From Bacteroidota bacterium (lineage in GTDB: Bacteria > Bacteroidota > Bacteroidia > AKYH767-A > OLB10), in contig CANGJU010000007.1 in assembly GCA_947453935.1 (NCBI GenBank), positions 1-51,534 of the forward strand: 51,534 bases of DNA, given 5' to 3'. Every line of letters begins with the position of its first letter. Position 1 is the first letter of the stretch. The notes beneath the pieces are model-generated. The model was given only the letters and a program-made list of their open reading frames with translations. It did no database searches and had not been told where the DNA came from. Shown here piece by piece: positions 17,891 to 24,548 of the stretch. The position numbers and the translations under genes are program-made.

Positions 17891-18184
17891 TTAAATTGTT
17901 AAAGCATTTATTTTATCATATTCCGTGTGAGTTCCAATAAATCGTATCCATACAATTGAATAGTCATAATTGATTTTTACAATCAAACGGTAGTTGTTCC
18001 CTTTGATATTAAAAACTACTCGATTATTTGCTAAAAAACTTGCCGAAGGATATTCCTTCTTGATGTCTTTCGGGGTCTTCCACATAGCTTCTTCTGCTTC
18101 TTTGTGCCACGATTTTAATCGTTCCTCACAATCACGGTGCTTAACCCAAAAGTCTCGTAAAGTCTTTTTTGAAATAACTCTCAC
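17891..18184 (-). CDS. higB: HigB-type mRNA interferase toxin
   Basis: HigB toxins are RelE-fold ribosome-dependent mRNA endonucleases. From the GTG at 18184 the protein has 97 aa and starts (M/V)-R-V-I-S-K-K-T-L-R-D-F-W, as the family does. The conserved N-N-R-V-V-F-N-I-K-G-N-N-Y-R-L-I block and the final I-G-T-H-T-E-Y-D-K-I are present. An ATG at 18259 would add 25 residues unlike the family and would run through the promoter, so I reject it. There is no Shine-Dalgarno, and the GTG is about five bases after the -7 box, so the message may be leaderless or nearly so. Confidence 0.88.
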   Translation of the reverse strand: MRVISKKTLRDFWVKHRDCEERLKSWHKEAEEAMWKTPKDIKKEYPSASFLANNRVVFNIKGNNYRLIVKINYDYSIVWIRFIGTHTEYDKINALTI

Positions 18185-18188
18185 ACTG

Positions 18189-18219
18189 CAAATATACAAA
18201 GTTCCCAAATGTGGAACAA
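18189..18219 (-). promoter_or_regulatory. higBA promoter with embedded inverted-repeat operator
   Basis: On the minus strand, TTG (18217-18219), a 20-base spacer and TATATTTG (18189-18196) form a near-ideal Bacteroidota promoter. Between the boxes lies the inverted repeat GTTCC-N7-GGAAC (18201-18217), a likely HigA operator placed where it would block sigma binding. Confidence 0.65.
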
Positions 18220-18288
18220 GTGTTTTTATAAATTTATCATCTGCGAGATATTCATTCATAAAGCATTTGTGCTAATTTCGACCTTGTG

Positions 18289-18909
18289 ATGCGAATTGAA
18301 CAACTCATAGTGCAGGGCGAAGGACCGATGCTCGACTTTAAGAAGGAAATTTCTTCGGTGCATCGCATTGCTAAATCGATGGTGGCTTTTGCGAATCATC
18401 ATGGAGGCACTTTGTTGGTGGGTGTGAATGACAATGGAAGTATCAATGGAGTGAAAGCAGAGGAGGAGAAATTTATGTTGGAAGAAGCGGCTAGGCATTA
18501 CTGTTACCCTGAACTCGATTTGCAAATTCATGAATGGAATGTGAGAGGTAAAATTGTCCTCGAAGTGTTTATTCCTGATGGAAAAGAGAAACCCTATTAC
18601 GCCATTGATGAAAAAGGAAAGAAATGGGTATATGTTCGTCAGGCTGATCAATGTTTACTGGCGAGTAAAGTAGTTGTTGAAGTATTAAAACGACAACATG
18701 GCTCACGTCAAACCATCATCAATTACACCGATAAAGAAAAGGCACTACTTACATATCTCAGCAATCATCCGCGTATCACCTTAAAGGAGTTTTGCAAACT
18801 AGTTAATATTAGTCGCTGGCGAGCCATGAAAATATTAGTGGACTTAGTTAGCGTAGGTGTGATAAGAGTCTATCAAATGGAGAATCCTGAATATTACACG
18901 TTGGCATAA
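18289..18909 (+). CDS. AlbA_2/Schlafen-type putative DNA-binding protein with winged helix
   Basis: This 206-aa protein (start ATG 18289; a GTG directly before it is possible) has the AlbA_2 (Schlafen AAA_4) fold at about residues 10-125: L-D-F-K-K-E, then I-A-K-S-M-V-A-F-A-N-H-H-G-G-T-L-L-V-G-V-N-D-N-G, then the R-x-x-D-Q block (Y-V-R-Q-A-D-Q). A predicted winged helix follows at about 140-206 (R-I-T-L-K-E-F-C-K-L-V-N-I-S-R-W). Related proteins are described as ATP-binding transcription regulators or Schlafen-like nucleases; I cannot tell which. It is divergent from higBA with about 100 bases between the starts. Confidence 0.75.
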   Translation: MRIEQLIVQGEGPMLDFKKEISSVHRIAKSMVAFANHHGGTLLVGVNDNGSINGVKAEEEKFMLEEAARHYCYPELDLQIHEWNVRGKIVLEVFIPDGKEKPYYAIDEKGKKWVYVRQADQCLLASKVVVEVLKRQHGSRQTIINYTDKEKALLTYLSNHPRITLKEFCKLVNISRWRAMKILVDLVSVGVIRVYQMENPEYYTLA

Positions 18910-18913
18910 TCAA

Positions 18914-19654
18914 TTAATCAAACGCATCGAGTAACTGCAATTCAGGATAAGAAAATTCCTGAATGAGCGATTCATCATTCACATAATTTTTACGATCAGT
19001 TATTTTTCTTGAAATTGTATGTGCATGCATTAATTGCTCGTCGTAAGGTGTTACCATCGATAACACATCTTCACGGTTAAGGTCTTTATCGAGCCAATGG
19101 TTTAAGTTGTTTTGAGGAAGAATGAGGGGCATTCGTTTTTTTGTATTGTGAATCTTAGCCAGAAGGGGATTAGCCTCGCAGGTAAGAATTGAAAATGTTT
19201 TTAATAAATCATTGTTTGCTGGATTTACCCATTCATCATAAACGCCGCCTAAAAAGAAATAATCATCGTTATTCGGAAATATATAATAGGGATATTTAAT
19301 TCCATTTTCGGTTCTCCATTCATAAAAACCAGACACAGGAATTACACAACGATTAGTACGAATCGGTTTACGAAACGAAGGTTTTTCAAAAGCTTCTTCC
19401 CCGATACAATTACCCGTCATGGTCGAAATTTTTACAGCTGCTTCCCAATCTTTGGTGAAGGAAGGGATAAGTCCCCAACGAAAAAAATCAATCTGCCATT
19501 CTTGCTCGTGCAACAGCACAGGCCAATACGGATGCGTGAACGCAGAAGCATGAAAGAGCGGAGGGTGAAAGATAGGTCCGTGAATAGTACCCACATTAAA
19601 CCGCTTAGCTAGCTGCTCTAATTTCTTTTCGATAAAGGCGATGTTGTAGCACAT
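18914..19654 (-). CDS. SRAP domain protein (HMCES/YedK, abasic-site DNA-protein crosslinker)
   Basis: The start is set by the family: after Met removal the catalytic Cys must be residue 2, which holds for the ATG at 19654 (M-C-Y-N-I). The 246-aa protein shows the SRAP active-site blocks S-G-F-Y-E-W (Glu), the I-H-N-T-K-K-R-M-P-L-I-L block (His and RMP) and a C-terminal H-A-H-T-I-S-R segment. SRAP proteins form a thiazolidine crosslink through Cys2 to abasic sites in single-stranded DNA and shield them. It is convergent with the AlbA-type gene, four bases apart. Such genes often sit on mobile or accessory DNA, which fits this stretch. Confidence 0.92.
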   Translation of the reverse strand: MCYNIAFIEKKLEQLAKRFNVGTIHGPIFHPPLFHASAFTHPYWPVLLHEQEWQIDFFRWGLIPSFTKDWEAAVKISTMTGNCIGEEAFEKPSFRKPIRTNRCVIPVSGFYEWRTENGIKYPYYIFPNNDDYFFLGGVYDEWVNPANNDLLKTFSILTCEANPLLAKIHNTKKRMPLILPQNNLNHWLDKDLNREDVLSMVTPYDEQLMHAHTISRKITDRKNYVNDESLIQEFSYPELQLLDAFD

Positions 19655-19798
19655 GAGGGAAACTATTAAGCTGAATTTGCTCTTTCTTGAAATGATATTG
19701 CATAATTCATTTTTTGATGATTTTGCATCACACAATTGTACAAAAAAACAAGCTAAAATAAAACCTCGATTAGGGTATTAGGTTTCACAGTTTAAAGG

Positions 19799-19913
19799 AT
19801 TATAATGGGAAATTATTCATTTAATTGGTTTTATTGTGGAAAATAATTGCCATTTATAATGCTATTATGGAAAAAAATATCATAATTTTGATAAAACTCA
19901 AATTATAATGGAA
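19799..19913 (+). repeat. Four phased repeats related to ATTATAATGGA upstream of the AbiEi-Fic gene
   Basis: Related copies read attataatggga, ttattgtgga, ctattatgga and attataatgga. Their TGG triplets begin at 19806, 19837, 19868 and 19909, giving spacings of 31, 31 and 41 bases, close to whole helical turns. The last copy contains the ATG start codon of the Fic gene. Inverted relatives (CCATTTATAAT at 19850-19860) are also present. The arrangement suggests a multi-site operator, possibly read by the protein's own N-terminal domain. Confidence 0.5.
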
Positions 19914-21389
19914 AAATCTTTACCAATTCACTTGAGAGAAGTTCTTTTTGGTTCGAAAGAACCTAAAACATCAAAACAAATTTTAAGTTTACTTAAAGCA
20001 GGTGAAATACGAAAAATTTCTCCAAGGGTTTATACATCTAATTTAATAGAACCTGCTGAGGATATTATCCGCAGAAATTTATTTATCATCATTGGTAATT
20101 TGTATCCTGGTACAGTTTTAAGTCATCGATCTGCCTTTGATTTCCAACCTACAAAGACTGGTCAATTGTTTCTAACGAGTAGTTACACAAAAAAGATAAA
20201 GCTTCCTGGAATTACACTTCATATTTTAAAAGGGTATGGACCCATTGAAGGTGATACATTGTTTTCTGGAGAATTATATGTTTCACAAAAAGCAAGAGCT
20301 TTTTTAGAGAATTTACAAATAGCGAAGAAGTCAGGCAGTAGTTCAAAATGTTTGAGTGCTACTGAAATTGAAGAAAAGTTAGAACAAATAATCAGAGTGT
20401 ACGGTGAAGGTGAAATAAATAAAATCAGAGACCGAGCGCGAATAATTTCCAAAAAATTTAAAATGACTTATGAATTTGAAAGGTTAAATCGTTTGATAAG
20501 TGCTCTTTTAACTACAAAGTCATCTCGTATATTAACAACTCCACTAGCCAAAGCTAGAGTATTTGGATTACCTTACGATCCAGTAAGGCTAACATTGTTT
20601 GAAAAATTATTTCGAGAATTAAATAATCAAGATTTCCCTTTTCTAGACGATAAAAATGCAACACCTACATCGTTTCGAAATTTCGCTTTTTTTGAAAGTT
20701 ATTTTTCCAATTACATAGAAGGGACGGTTTTCGAAATTGATGAGGCAAAAAAAATTATTAAAACCAATAAACCATTAGCTACAAGAAATGATGATAGTCA
20801 TGATGTTTTAGGTACTTATGCAATTGTTTCCAATCGAAAAGAAATGGAAATTGTTCCTAATACACCTGAAGATTTTATTAAAATTATCTGTTTGCGACAT
20901 TCTATATTGTTAAGTGCAAGGAAGGATAAAAATCCAGGTGTTTTCAAAGACAAAAATAATTTTGCTGGAAGTACATCTTTTGTAGATTTTAATTTAGTCA
21001 AGGGTACACTCCAACAAAGTTTTGATTATTATCAAGCATTAAAACATCCATTTGCAAGAGCTGCATACATTATGTTTGTGATGAGTGAAGTCCATCCTTT
21101 TCTTGATGGGAATGGCCGAATTGCCCGTGTAATGATGAATGCTGAATTAGTCAAGGCTGGTCAAGCAAAAATAATCATTCCGACTGTTTATAGAGATGAC
21201 TATATGGGCGCTTTGAAAAAGCTGACAAAAAAAGGCATTTGCGATACCTATATAAAAATGTTGCAAAAAGCACATGCTTTTAGTGCGAATGTTCATGACG
21301 AAAAAATGGATTATATGCAAAAGTATTTAAGTAATTGTAATGCGTTTTCTTCGGATAGTGATGTGATTTTAAAAATTGCAACTCGGTGA
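19908..21389 (+). CDS. Fic domain protein with N-terminal AbiEi-like domain
   Basis: The protein has 493 aa. Residues 1-190 resemble AbiEi-type antitoxins of type IV toxin-antitoxin systems: a winged-helix start (S-K-Q-I-L-S-L-L-K-A-G-E-I-R-K-I-S-P-R-V-Y) and the G-T-V-L-S-H-R-S-A-F-D block. Residues 210-490 form a Fic domain with the complete active site H-P-F-L-D-G-N-G-R-I-A-R near residue 402 (catalytic His, ATP-binding GNGR). Upstream, near residue 271, S-N-Y-I-E-G fits the inhibitory (S/T)xxxE(G/N) motif, so the enzyme is probably an autoinhibited AMP transferase. Targets are unknown. No separate toxin or antitoxin gene adjoins it. Phased repeats cover the promoter and start codon. A plausible role is regulated stress or phage response, which is inference. 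Confidence 0.8.
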   Translation: MEKSLPIHLREVLFGSKEPKTSKQILSLLKAGEIRKISPRVYTSNLIEPAEDIIRRNLFIIIGNLYPGTVLSHRSAFDFQPTKTGQLFLTSSYTKKIKLPGITLHILKGYGPIEGDTLFSGELYVSQKARAFLENLQIAKKSGSSSKCLSATEIEEKLEQIIRVYGEGEINKIRDRARIISKKFKMTYEFERLNRLISALLTTKSSRILTTPLAKARVFGLPYDPVRLTLFEKLFRELNNQDFPFLDDKNATPTSFRNFAFFESYFSNYIEGTVFEIDEAKKIIKTNKPLATRNDDSHDVLGTYAIVSNRKEMEIVPNTPEDFIKIICLRHSILLSARKDKNPGVFKDKNNFAGSTSFVDFNLVKGTLQQSFDYYQALKHPFARAAYIMFVMSEVHPFLDGNGRIARVMMNAELVKAGQAKIIIPTVYRDDYMGALKKLTKKGICDTYIKMLQKAHAFSANVHDEKMDYMQKYLSNCNAFSSDSDVILKIATR

Positions 21390-21446
21390 TGTGTAGAGTT
21401 CGTTAGTGTTTTTTTATATATTTGATAAACCTTCTTTTGATTATTT

Positions 21447-22181
21447 GTGAAATCAACTCGCCTAGCCATTTTGTTATTGTTCATTTTAACAGTAGCCATT
21501 ACTTCTTGCTCTGATGATAATTCACCGGGTGGAAGTAGCAATAATAACGGTGGTGGTGCTAACACTGGAGGTTGTGCTGGCGGACCATCAACAGTAACTG
21601 ATATTGATGGCAATGTTTATCATGTAGTGAGTATAGGAAATCAATGTTGGATGAAGGAGAATTTAAAAACAACGCATTATAAAAATGGTGCAGCTATCCC
21701 TAGTAATTTAACAGATGCCCAATGGCAAGCAACTACAAGTGGAGCAAGCGCAGATTATAATAACGACCCAACAAATACAGCAGTTTATGGTAAACTATAC
21801 AATTGGTATGCGGTGGCCGATCCTCAAGGGCTTTGTCCAACTAATTGGCATGTACCCACTGATGCTGAATTTGATACCCTTTTTAATTATTTAGGAGGTG
21901 ACTCTGTTTGCGGAGGTGCCATGAAAGAAATTGGCACTACGCATTGGGCAATTCCAAATACTGGGGCGAACAACAGTAGTGGTTTTTTGGGCCTTCCAGG
22001 TGGTGTTCGTTATGGCAGCGGGGTATACGGATTTGTTGGCTACTATGGTTACTGGTGGAGTGCTACGCAGTTCTCGTCAGCAGATGCGTACTTCCGTTAC
22101 CTGAATTGCAGCAGTAGCGGTGTGAGTAGGAGCAGCTACGAAGTGGCCTTCGGGTTTTCTGTGCGTTGCGTTAGGGATTAG
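21447..22181 (+). CDS. FISUMP-domain lipoprotein with DGR-like variable C-terminus
   Basis: The precursor has 244 aa from a GTG start, with a lipobox V-A-I-T-S-C (Cys about residue 21), a Gly/Asn/Ser-rich linker (25-45) and a FISUMP (Fibrobacter succinogenes major paralogous) domain from about residue 50 to the end (G-N-Q-C-W-M-K-E-N-L, L-Y-N-W-Y-A-V, C-P-T-N-W-H-V-P-T). It is probably a surface-exposed lipoprotein. The final 55 codons differ sharply from the rest: rich in AGC, TAC, TTC, TGC and GCC codons and ending in the fixed G-F-S-V-R-C-V-R-D. An inverted repeat follows one base after the first two stop-codon bases. This is what a DGR variable region would look like (see findings). Confidence 0.8.
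   Translation: MKSTRLAILLLFILTVAITSCSDDNSPGGSSNNNGGGANTGGCAGGPSTVTDIDGNVYHVVSIGNQCWMKENLKTTHYKNGAAIPSNLTDAQWQATTSGASADYNNDPTNTAVYGKLYNWYAVADPQGLCPTNWHVPTDAEFDTLFNYLGGDSVCGGAMKEIGTTHWAIPNTGANNSSGFLGLPGGVRYGSGVYGFVGYYGYWWSATQFSSADAYFRYLNCSSSGVSRSSYEVAFGFSVRCVRD
22005..22181 (+). other. Candidate DGR variable region (VR)
   Basis: This covers the last ~59 codons of the FISUMP gene. By my count about 40 percent of codons end in C here against about 10 percent in codons 50-150 of the same gene, and they are mostly of the form NNC that AAC template codons would give after adenine mutagenesis. The 3' end (GTGCGTTGCGTTAGGGATTAG) would be the invariant initiation-of-mutagenic-homology segment. No template repeat or reverse transcriptase is in the window. 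Confidence 0.45.
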
Positions 22182-22205
22182 CCATATAGGTCGGTTCCTG
22201 TATGG
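22182..22205 (+). repeat. Inverted repeat directly after the candidate VR
   Basis: CCATATAGG (22182-22190), a 6-base loop TCGGTT and CCTGTATGG (22197-22205) pair over 8 of 9 positions. The hairpin starts at the base after the stop codon. DGR variable regions are typically followed within a few bases by a hairpin or cruciform that aids retrohoming. There is no T-tract, so a terminator is less likely. Confidence 0.6.
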
Positions 22206-22285
22206 TAAGGTTGTAGCCTTCACTGAGAGAGGCTTGGGGGTATATGTTTTTGAACAAATTGGATATCTAACCACTTACCCATTTT

Positions 22286-22423
22286 ACAATTTGTAAAGTA
22301 AAAACATTACAATTCGTAAAGTAAAATCCTCACAATTTGTAAAATAAAATCCTTATAATTTGTAAAGTAAAAACCTCGCAATTTGTAAAGTAAATAGTTG
22401 TTAATTTGTAAAATAAGCCTATA
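22286..22423. repeat. Six tandem copies of a 23-bp repeat
   Basis: Units start at 22286, 22309, 22332, 22355, 22378 and 22401, always exactly 23 bases apart. The shared core is close to ACAATTTGTAAAGTAAAA followed by a variable 5-base part. The first copy, with its flank, contains the palindrome TTTACA-ATT-TGTAAA. There is no spacer between the units, so this is not a CRISPR array. The rest of the gap 22182-22712 holds the VR hairpin and AT-rich DNA with the next operon's promoter, and I see no gene in it. Confidence 0.9.
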
Positions 22424-22587
22424 GAATATTGGAATTCAATATTTTATAAGTGTAATAGTAATAGTTTTTTCAGGTCTTCAAGGAAATAATTTTTTATCAT
22501 TGATAGTCGTCAACCTACATTAATAATGTAATAATGAATTAGACAATTAAACAATATTTTGGGTTTGATATTTTACCCCCATTTTAT

Positions 22588-22638
22588 GTAAAAAATTAAT
22601 TTTTACTACTTTAAAAAGAATTTTACATTGTATATTTG
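22588..22638 (+). promoter_or_regulatory. Promoter region of the ParE-type TA operon
   Basis: TATATTTG at 22631-22638 matches the -7 consensus. A 19-base near-palindrome, GTAAAAA-N5-TTTTTAC, lies at 22588-22606 just upstream and could be an operator. No TTG is found at the ideal -33 position. Confidence 0.4.
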
Positions 22639-22712
22639 TGAAGATAGATAAAATAAATTTTCAATAGTGTTGTTTTAATTATGCAATACGAAATATAAAA
22701 GATTTTACAAAT

Positions 22713-22949
22713 ATGGATTTGCAAACCCGAAAATTGAACTTTATTAGAGACTTTCTTAAATTAGAAAGTGAGAAAGCTATATCCCATTTAGAAAAATTAT
22801 TGCAAAAGGAAACAATAAGTGATTCTGAAATAAAGCCAATGTCAACAAAAGAATTTCAGAAAAGAATAAATCAATCTACCAAAGATTCTAAGAGCGGAAA
22901 ATTAATTGAAAACAACAAATTGATTTCTCAGATTGATAAATGGATTTAA
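22713..22949 (+). CDS. Putative antitoxin of a ParE/RelE-type module
   Basis: This 78-aa charged, helical protein (S-E-K-A-I-S-H-L-E-K-L-L-Q-K-E, then M-S-T-K-E-F-Q-K-R-I-N-Q-S) lies directly before the toxin gene and overlaps it by 10 bases. Size, charge and position fit a type II antitoxin; many Bacteroidota ParE partners have this K/E-rich form ending in a motif that wraps the toxin. No DNA-binding fold is obvious, so autoregulation is uncertain. The call rests mainly on context. Confidence 0.65.
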   Translation: MDLQTRKLNFIRDFLKLESEKAISHLEKLLQKETISDSEIKPMSTKEFQKRINQSTKDSKSGKLIENNKLISQIDKWI

Positions 22950-23257
22950 TAATTTATTGGACAGATTTTTCAAAGAACGAGTTAAAAAAAATTTTTAATT
23001 TTTATAAAAAAGAAGCAAACCAAAATGTTGCAAAATCGCTCGTAATAGGAATTGCCAACGAAGTCAATAAGCTTAAAAATCATCCTAAAATTGGTCAACA
23101 AGAAGAACTATTAGCAAGTGATATTAGAGATTTTCGTTACCTCGTCTTTAGAAATTATAAAATAATTTATTGGGTAAATTCAGCAGAAAACAGAATTGAG
23201 ATTTTTGATGTTTTTGATACTAGAAGAAACCCAACCAAGCTTGTAAATAGGAAATAA
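22940..23257 (+). CDS. ParE/RelE superfamily toxin
   Basis: The protein has 105 aa with the ParE/RelE fold pattern: I-Y-W-T-D-F-S-K-N-E-L-K-K-I at the start, two helices, then L-K-N-H-P-K-I-G-Q-Q near residue 52, D-I-R-D-F-R-Y-L-V-F-R-N-Y-K-I-I-Y-W in the central strands and I-F-D-V-F-D-T-R-R-N-P at the end. The D-x-R-(Y/F) and F-D-T-R-(R/Q)-(N/D)-P blocks are typical of the family. ParE members poison gyrase and RelE members cut mRNA on the ribosome; the final T-R-R-N-P favours ParE without proving it. The 10-base overlap with the antitoxin indicates translational coupling. Confidence 0.88.
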   Translation: MDLIIYWTDFSKNELKKIFNFYKKEANQNVAKSLVIGIANEVNKLKNHPKIGQQEELLASDIRDFRYLVFRNYKIIYWVNSAENRIEIFDVFDTRRNPTKLVNRK

Positions 23258-23462
23258 AATCAAGTTTTTTTTTATGATTTGAAAAATTGTTCCTTGTAAT
23301 TTATAATCTTTATTTAATATTTCGCGATATAACTCCATTTAATATAAGTCGTTTAAGTCGTTTTTCAGTTTGTTCAAAGGCTAAAGCTCGCAATAATGGC
23401 ATTTTACGTTTTTAGCAATTATTTTCCTATTTTTATTCTCTTCAAAACATTTTAATTTATCT

Positions 23463-24548
23463 ATGAAATTGCGATATCTATCTTCGTTTGTTTTAGTATT
23501 TCTTTTTGTTGGAAACACACTTTCTCTTCAAGCCCAAAATGATGAGGGCAGCAAGGTGAAGTGGATGACCCTGCAAGAGGCCATGCAAAAAATGCAAACT
23601 CAGCAGCGTCCTGTTATCCTCGATTTTTATACCGATTGGTGTGGCTGGTGTAAGCAGATGATGAAAACTACGTATGCCAATGAAGGCCTCGCGGGTTATA
23701 TCAATCAGAATTTTTATCCCGTAAGCTTCGATGCGGAGAGTAAAGACACCATCGAGTTCCTCGGAGAGATTTATAAGCCTACAGGCACTGAGAAGAGAGC
23801 AACGCATGAGTTAGCGATTAAATTGCTAAACGGAAGCCTGATGTATCCAACTACCATTTTTATGAATGGCTATGAAAAGGATAAAAACAAATTCAATCTG
23901 AATTTAATCGTGCCCGGTTATTTAGATATTCCTAAAATAGAACCTATCCTCATTTTTACCCTCGAGAATGTTTACAAATCCTGCAACTTTAACGATTTCG
24001 AAAAGCTGTACGATAAAGCCATGAAGGATTCAACGATAATCGATCAAATAAAATTAACCAATTGGAAATCGGCGACAAATTACCTCGATGGTCAGCATTC
24101 GAATAACAAAAAAACAATTGTTTTACTCGAAGCAGAGTTTTGCAATAGCTGTAAGATTATGAAGTCAACCAGCTTTACAGATTCTTTAAATCTAAATTAT
24201 TTACGAGAGAAATTTAATTGCATCAACTTTAATGTGCTGGGTAATGATACGGTCAACTACAAAGGACAAATTTTTGCGCCAGGCGCTCAATCCGGATCTT
24301 TGCATCCGTTCACGCAAACTATCACACGCGGCAGCATCGGATTTCCAGAGGTGGTCATCCTTGATGAGAAACTTGATATCCTCGATGTGATTCCTGCTTA
24401 TTTAAATCCAGAGGTGTTAAACAATATTATTCGTTTTTACGGAGAGAATATTTATCAGAAGAAATCGTGGATGGAATATTTTAATGAGCTGCAAGCAAAG
24501 AAAAACGATTCGGTAAAAACAGAACAAAAATCCAATGAAAAGAAATAA
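23463..24548 (+). CDS. Secreted protein with two thioredoxin-like domains
   Basis: The precursor has 361 aa with a signal peptide to about residue 25. Domain 1 carries the redox motif C60-G-W-C63 (T-D-W-C-G-W-C-K). Domain 2 carries C227-N-S-C230 in a second thioredoxin-like fold (L-L-E-A-E-F-C-N-S-C-K). It is probably a periplasmic thiol oxidoreductase or disulphide carrier; the WCGWC form resembles DUF255/thioredoxin_7 proteins. It is the first gene of the SusCD operon and overlaps susC by 14 bases. A folding role for the cysteine-containing PNGase F-like protein made downstream is an attractive inference. No strong promoter was found in the 205-base gap before it. Confidence 0.8.
   Translation: MKLRYLSSFVLVFLFVGNTLSLQAQNDEGSKVKWMTLQEAMQKMQTQQRPVILDFYTDWCGWCKQMMKTTYANEGLAGYINQNFYPVSFDAESKDTIEFLGEIYKPTGTEKRATHELAIKLLNGSLMYPTTIFMNGYEKDKNKFNLNLIVPGYLDIPKIEPILIFTLENVYKSCNFNDFEKLYDKAMKDSTIIDQIKLTNWKSATNYLDGQHSNNKKTIVLLEAEFCNSCKIMKSTSFTDSLNLNYLREKFNCINFNVLGNDTVNYKGQIFAPGAQSGSLHPFTQTITRGSIGFPEVVILDEKLDILDVIPAYLNPEVLNNIIRFYGENIYQKKSWMEYFNELQAKKNDSVKTEQKSNEKK

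Noticed and set aside
18185-18259. Longer higB starting at the ATG at 18259
   Set aside because: The extension runs through the promoter and operator and has no family similarity; GTG 18184 matches the HigB N-terminus.
19655-19735. Longer SRAP protein starting at 19735
   Set aside because: SRAP chemistry needs Cys at position 2, which only the ATG at 19654 provides.
22182-22205. Transcription terminator after the first FISUMP gene
   Set aside because: The hairpin lacks a following T-run, so a terminator is the weaker reading; the position fits a DGR hairpin better.
22077-22274. 65-aa ORF on the minus strand across the FISUMP 3' end
   Set aside because: It is antisense to the candidate variable region and hairpin, with no coding features of its own.
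22286-22423. CRISPR array
   Set aside because: The 23-bp units are directly abutting with no spacers, and no cas genes are present.
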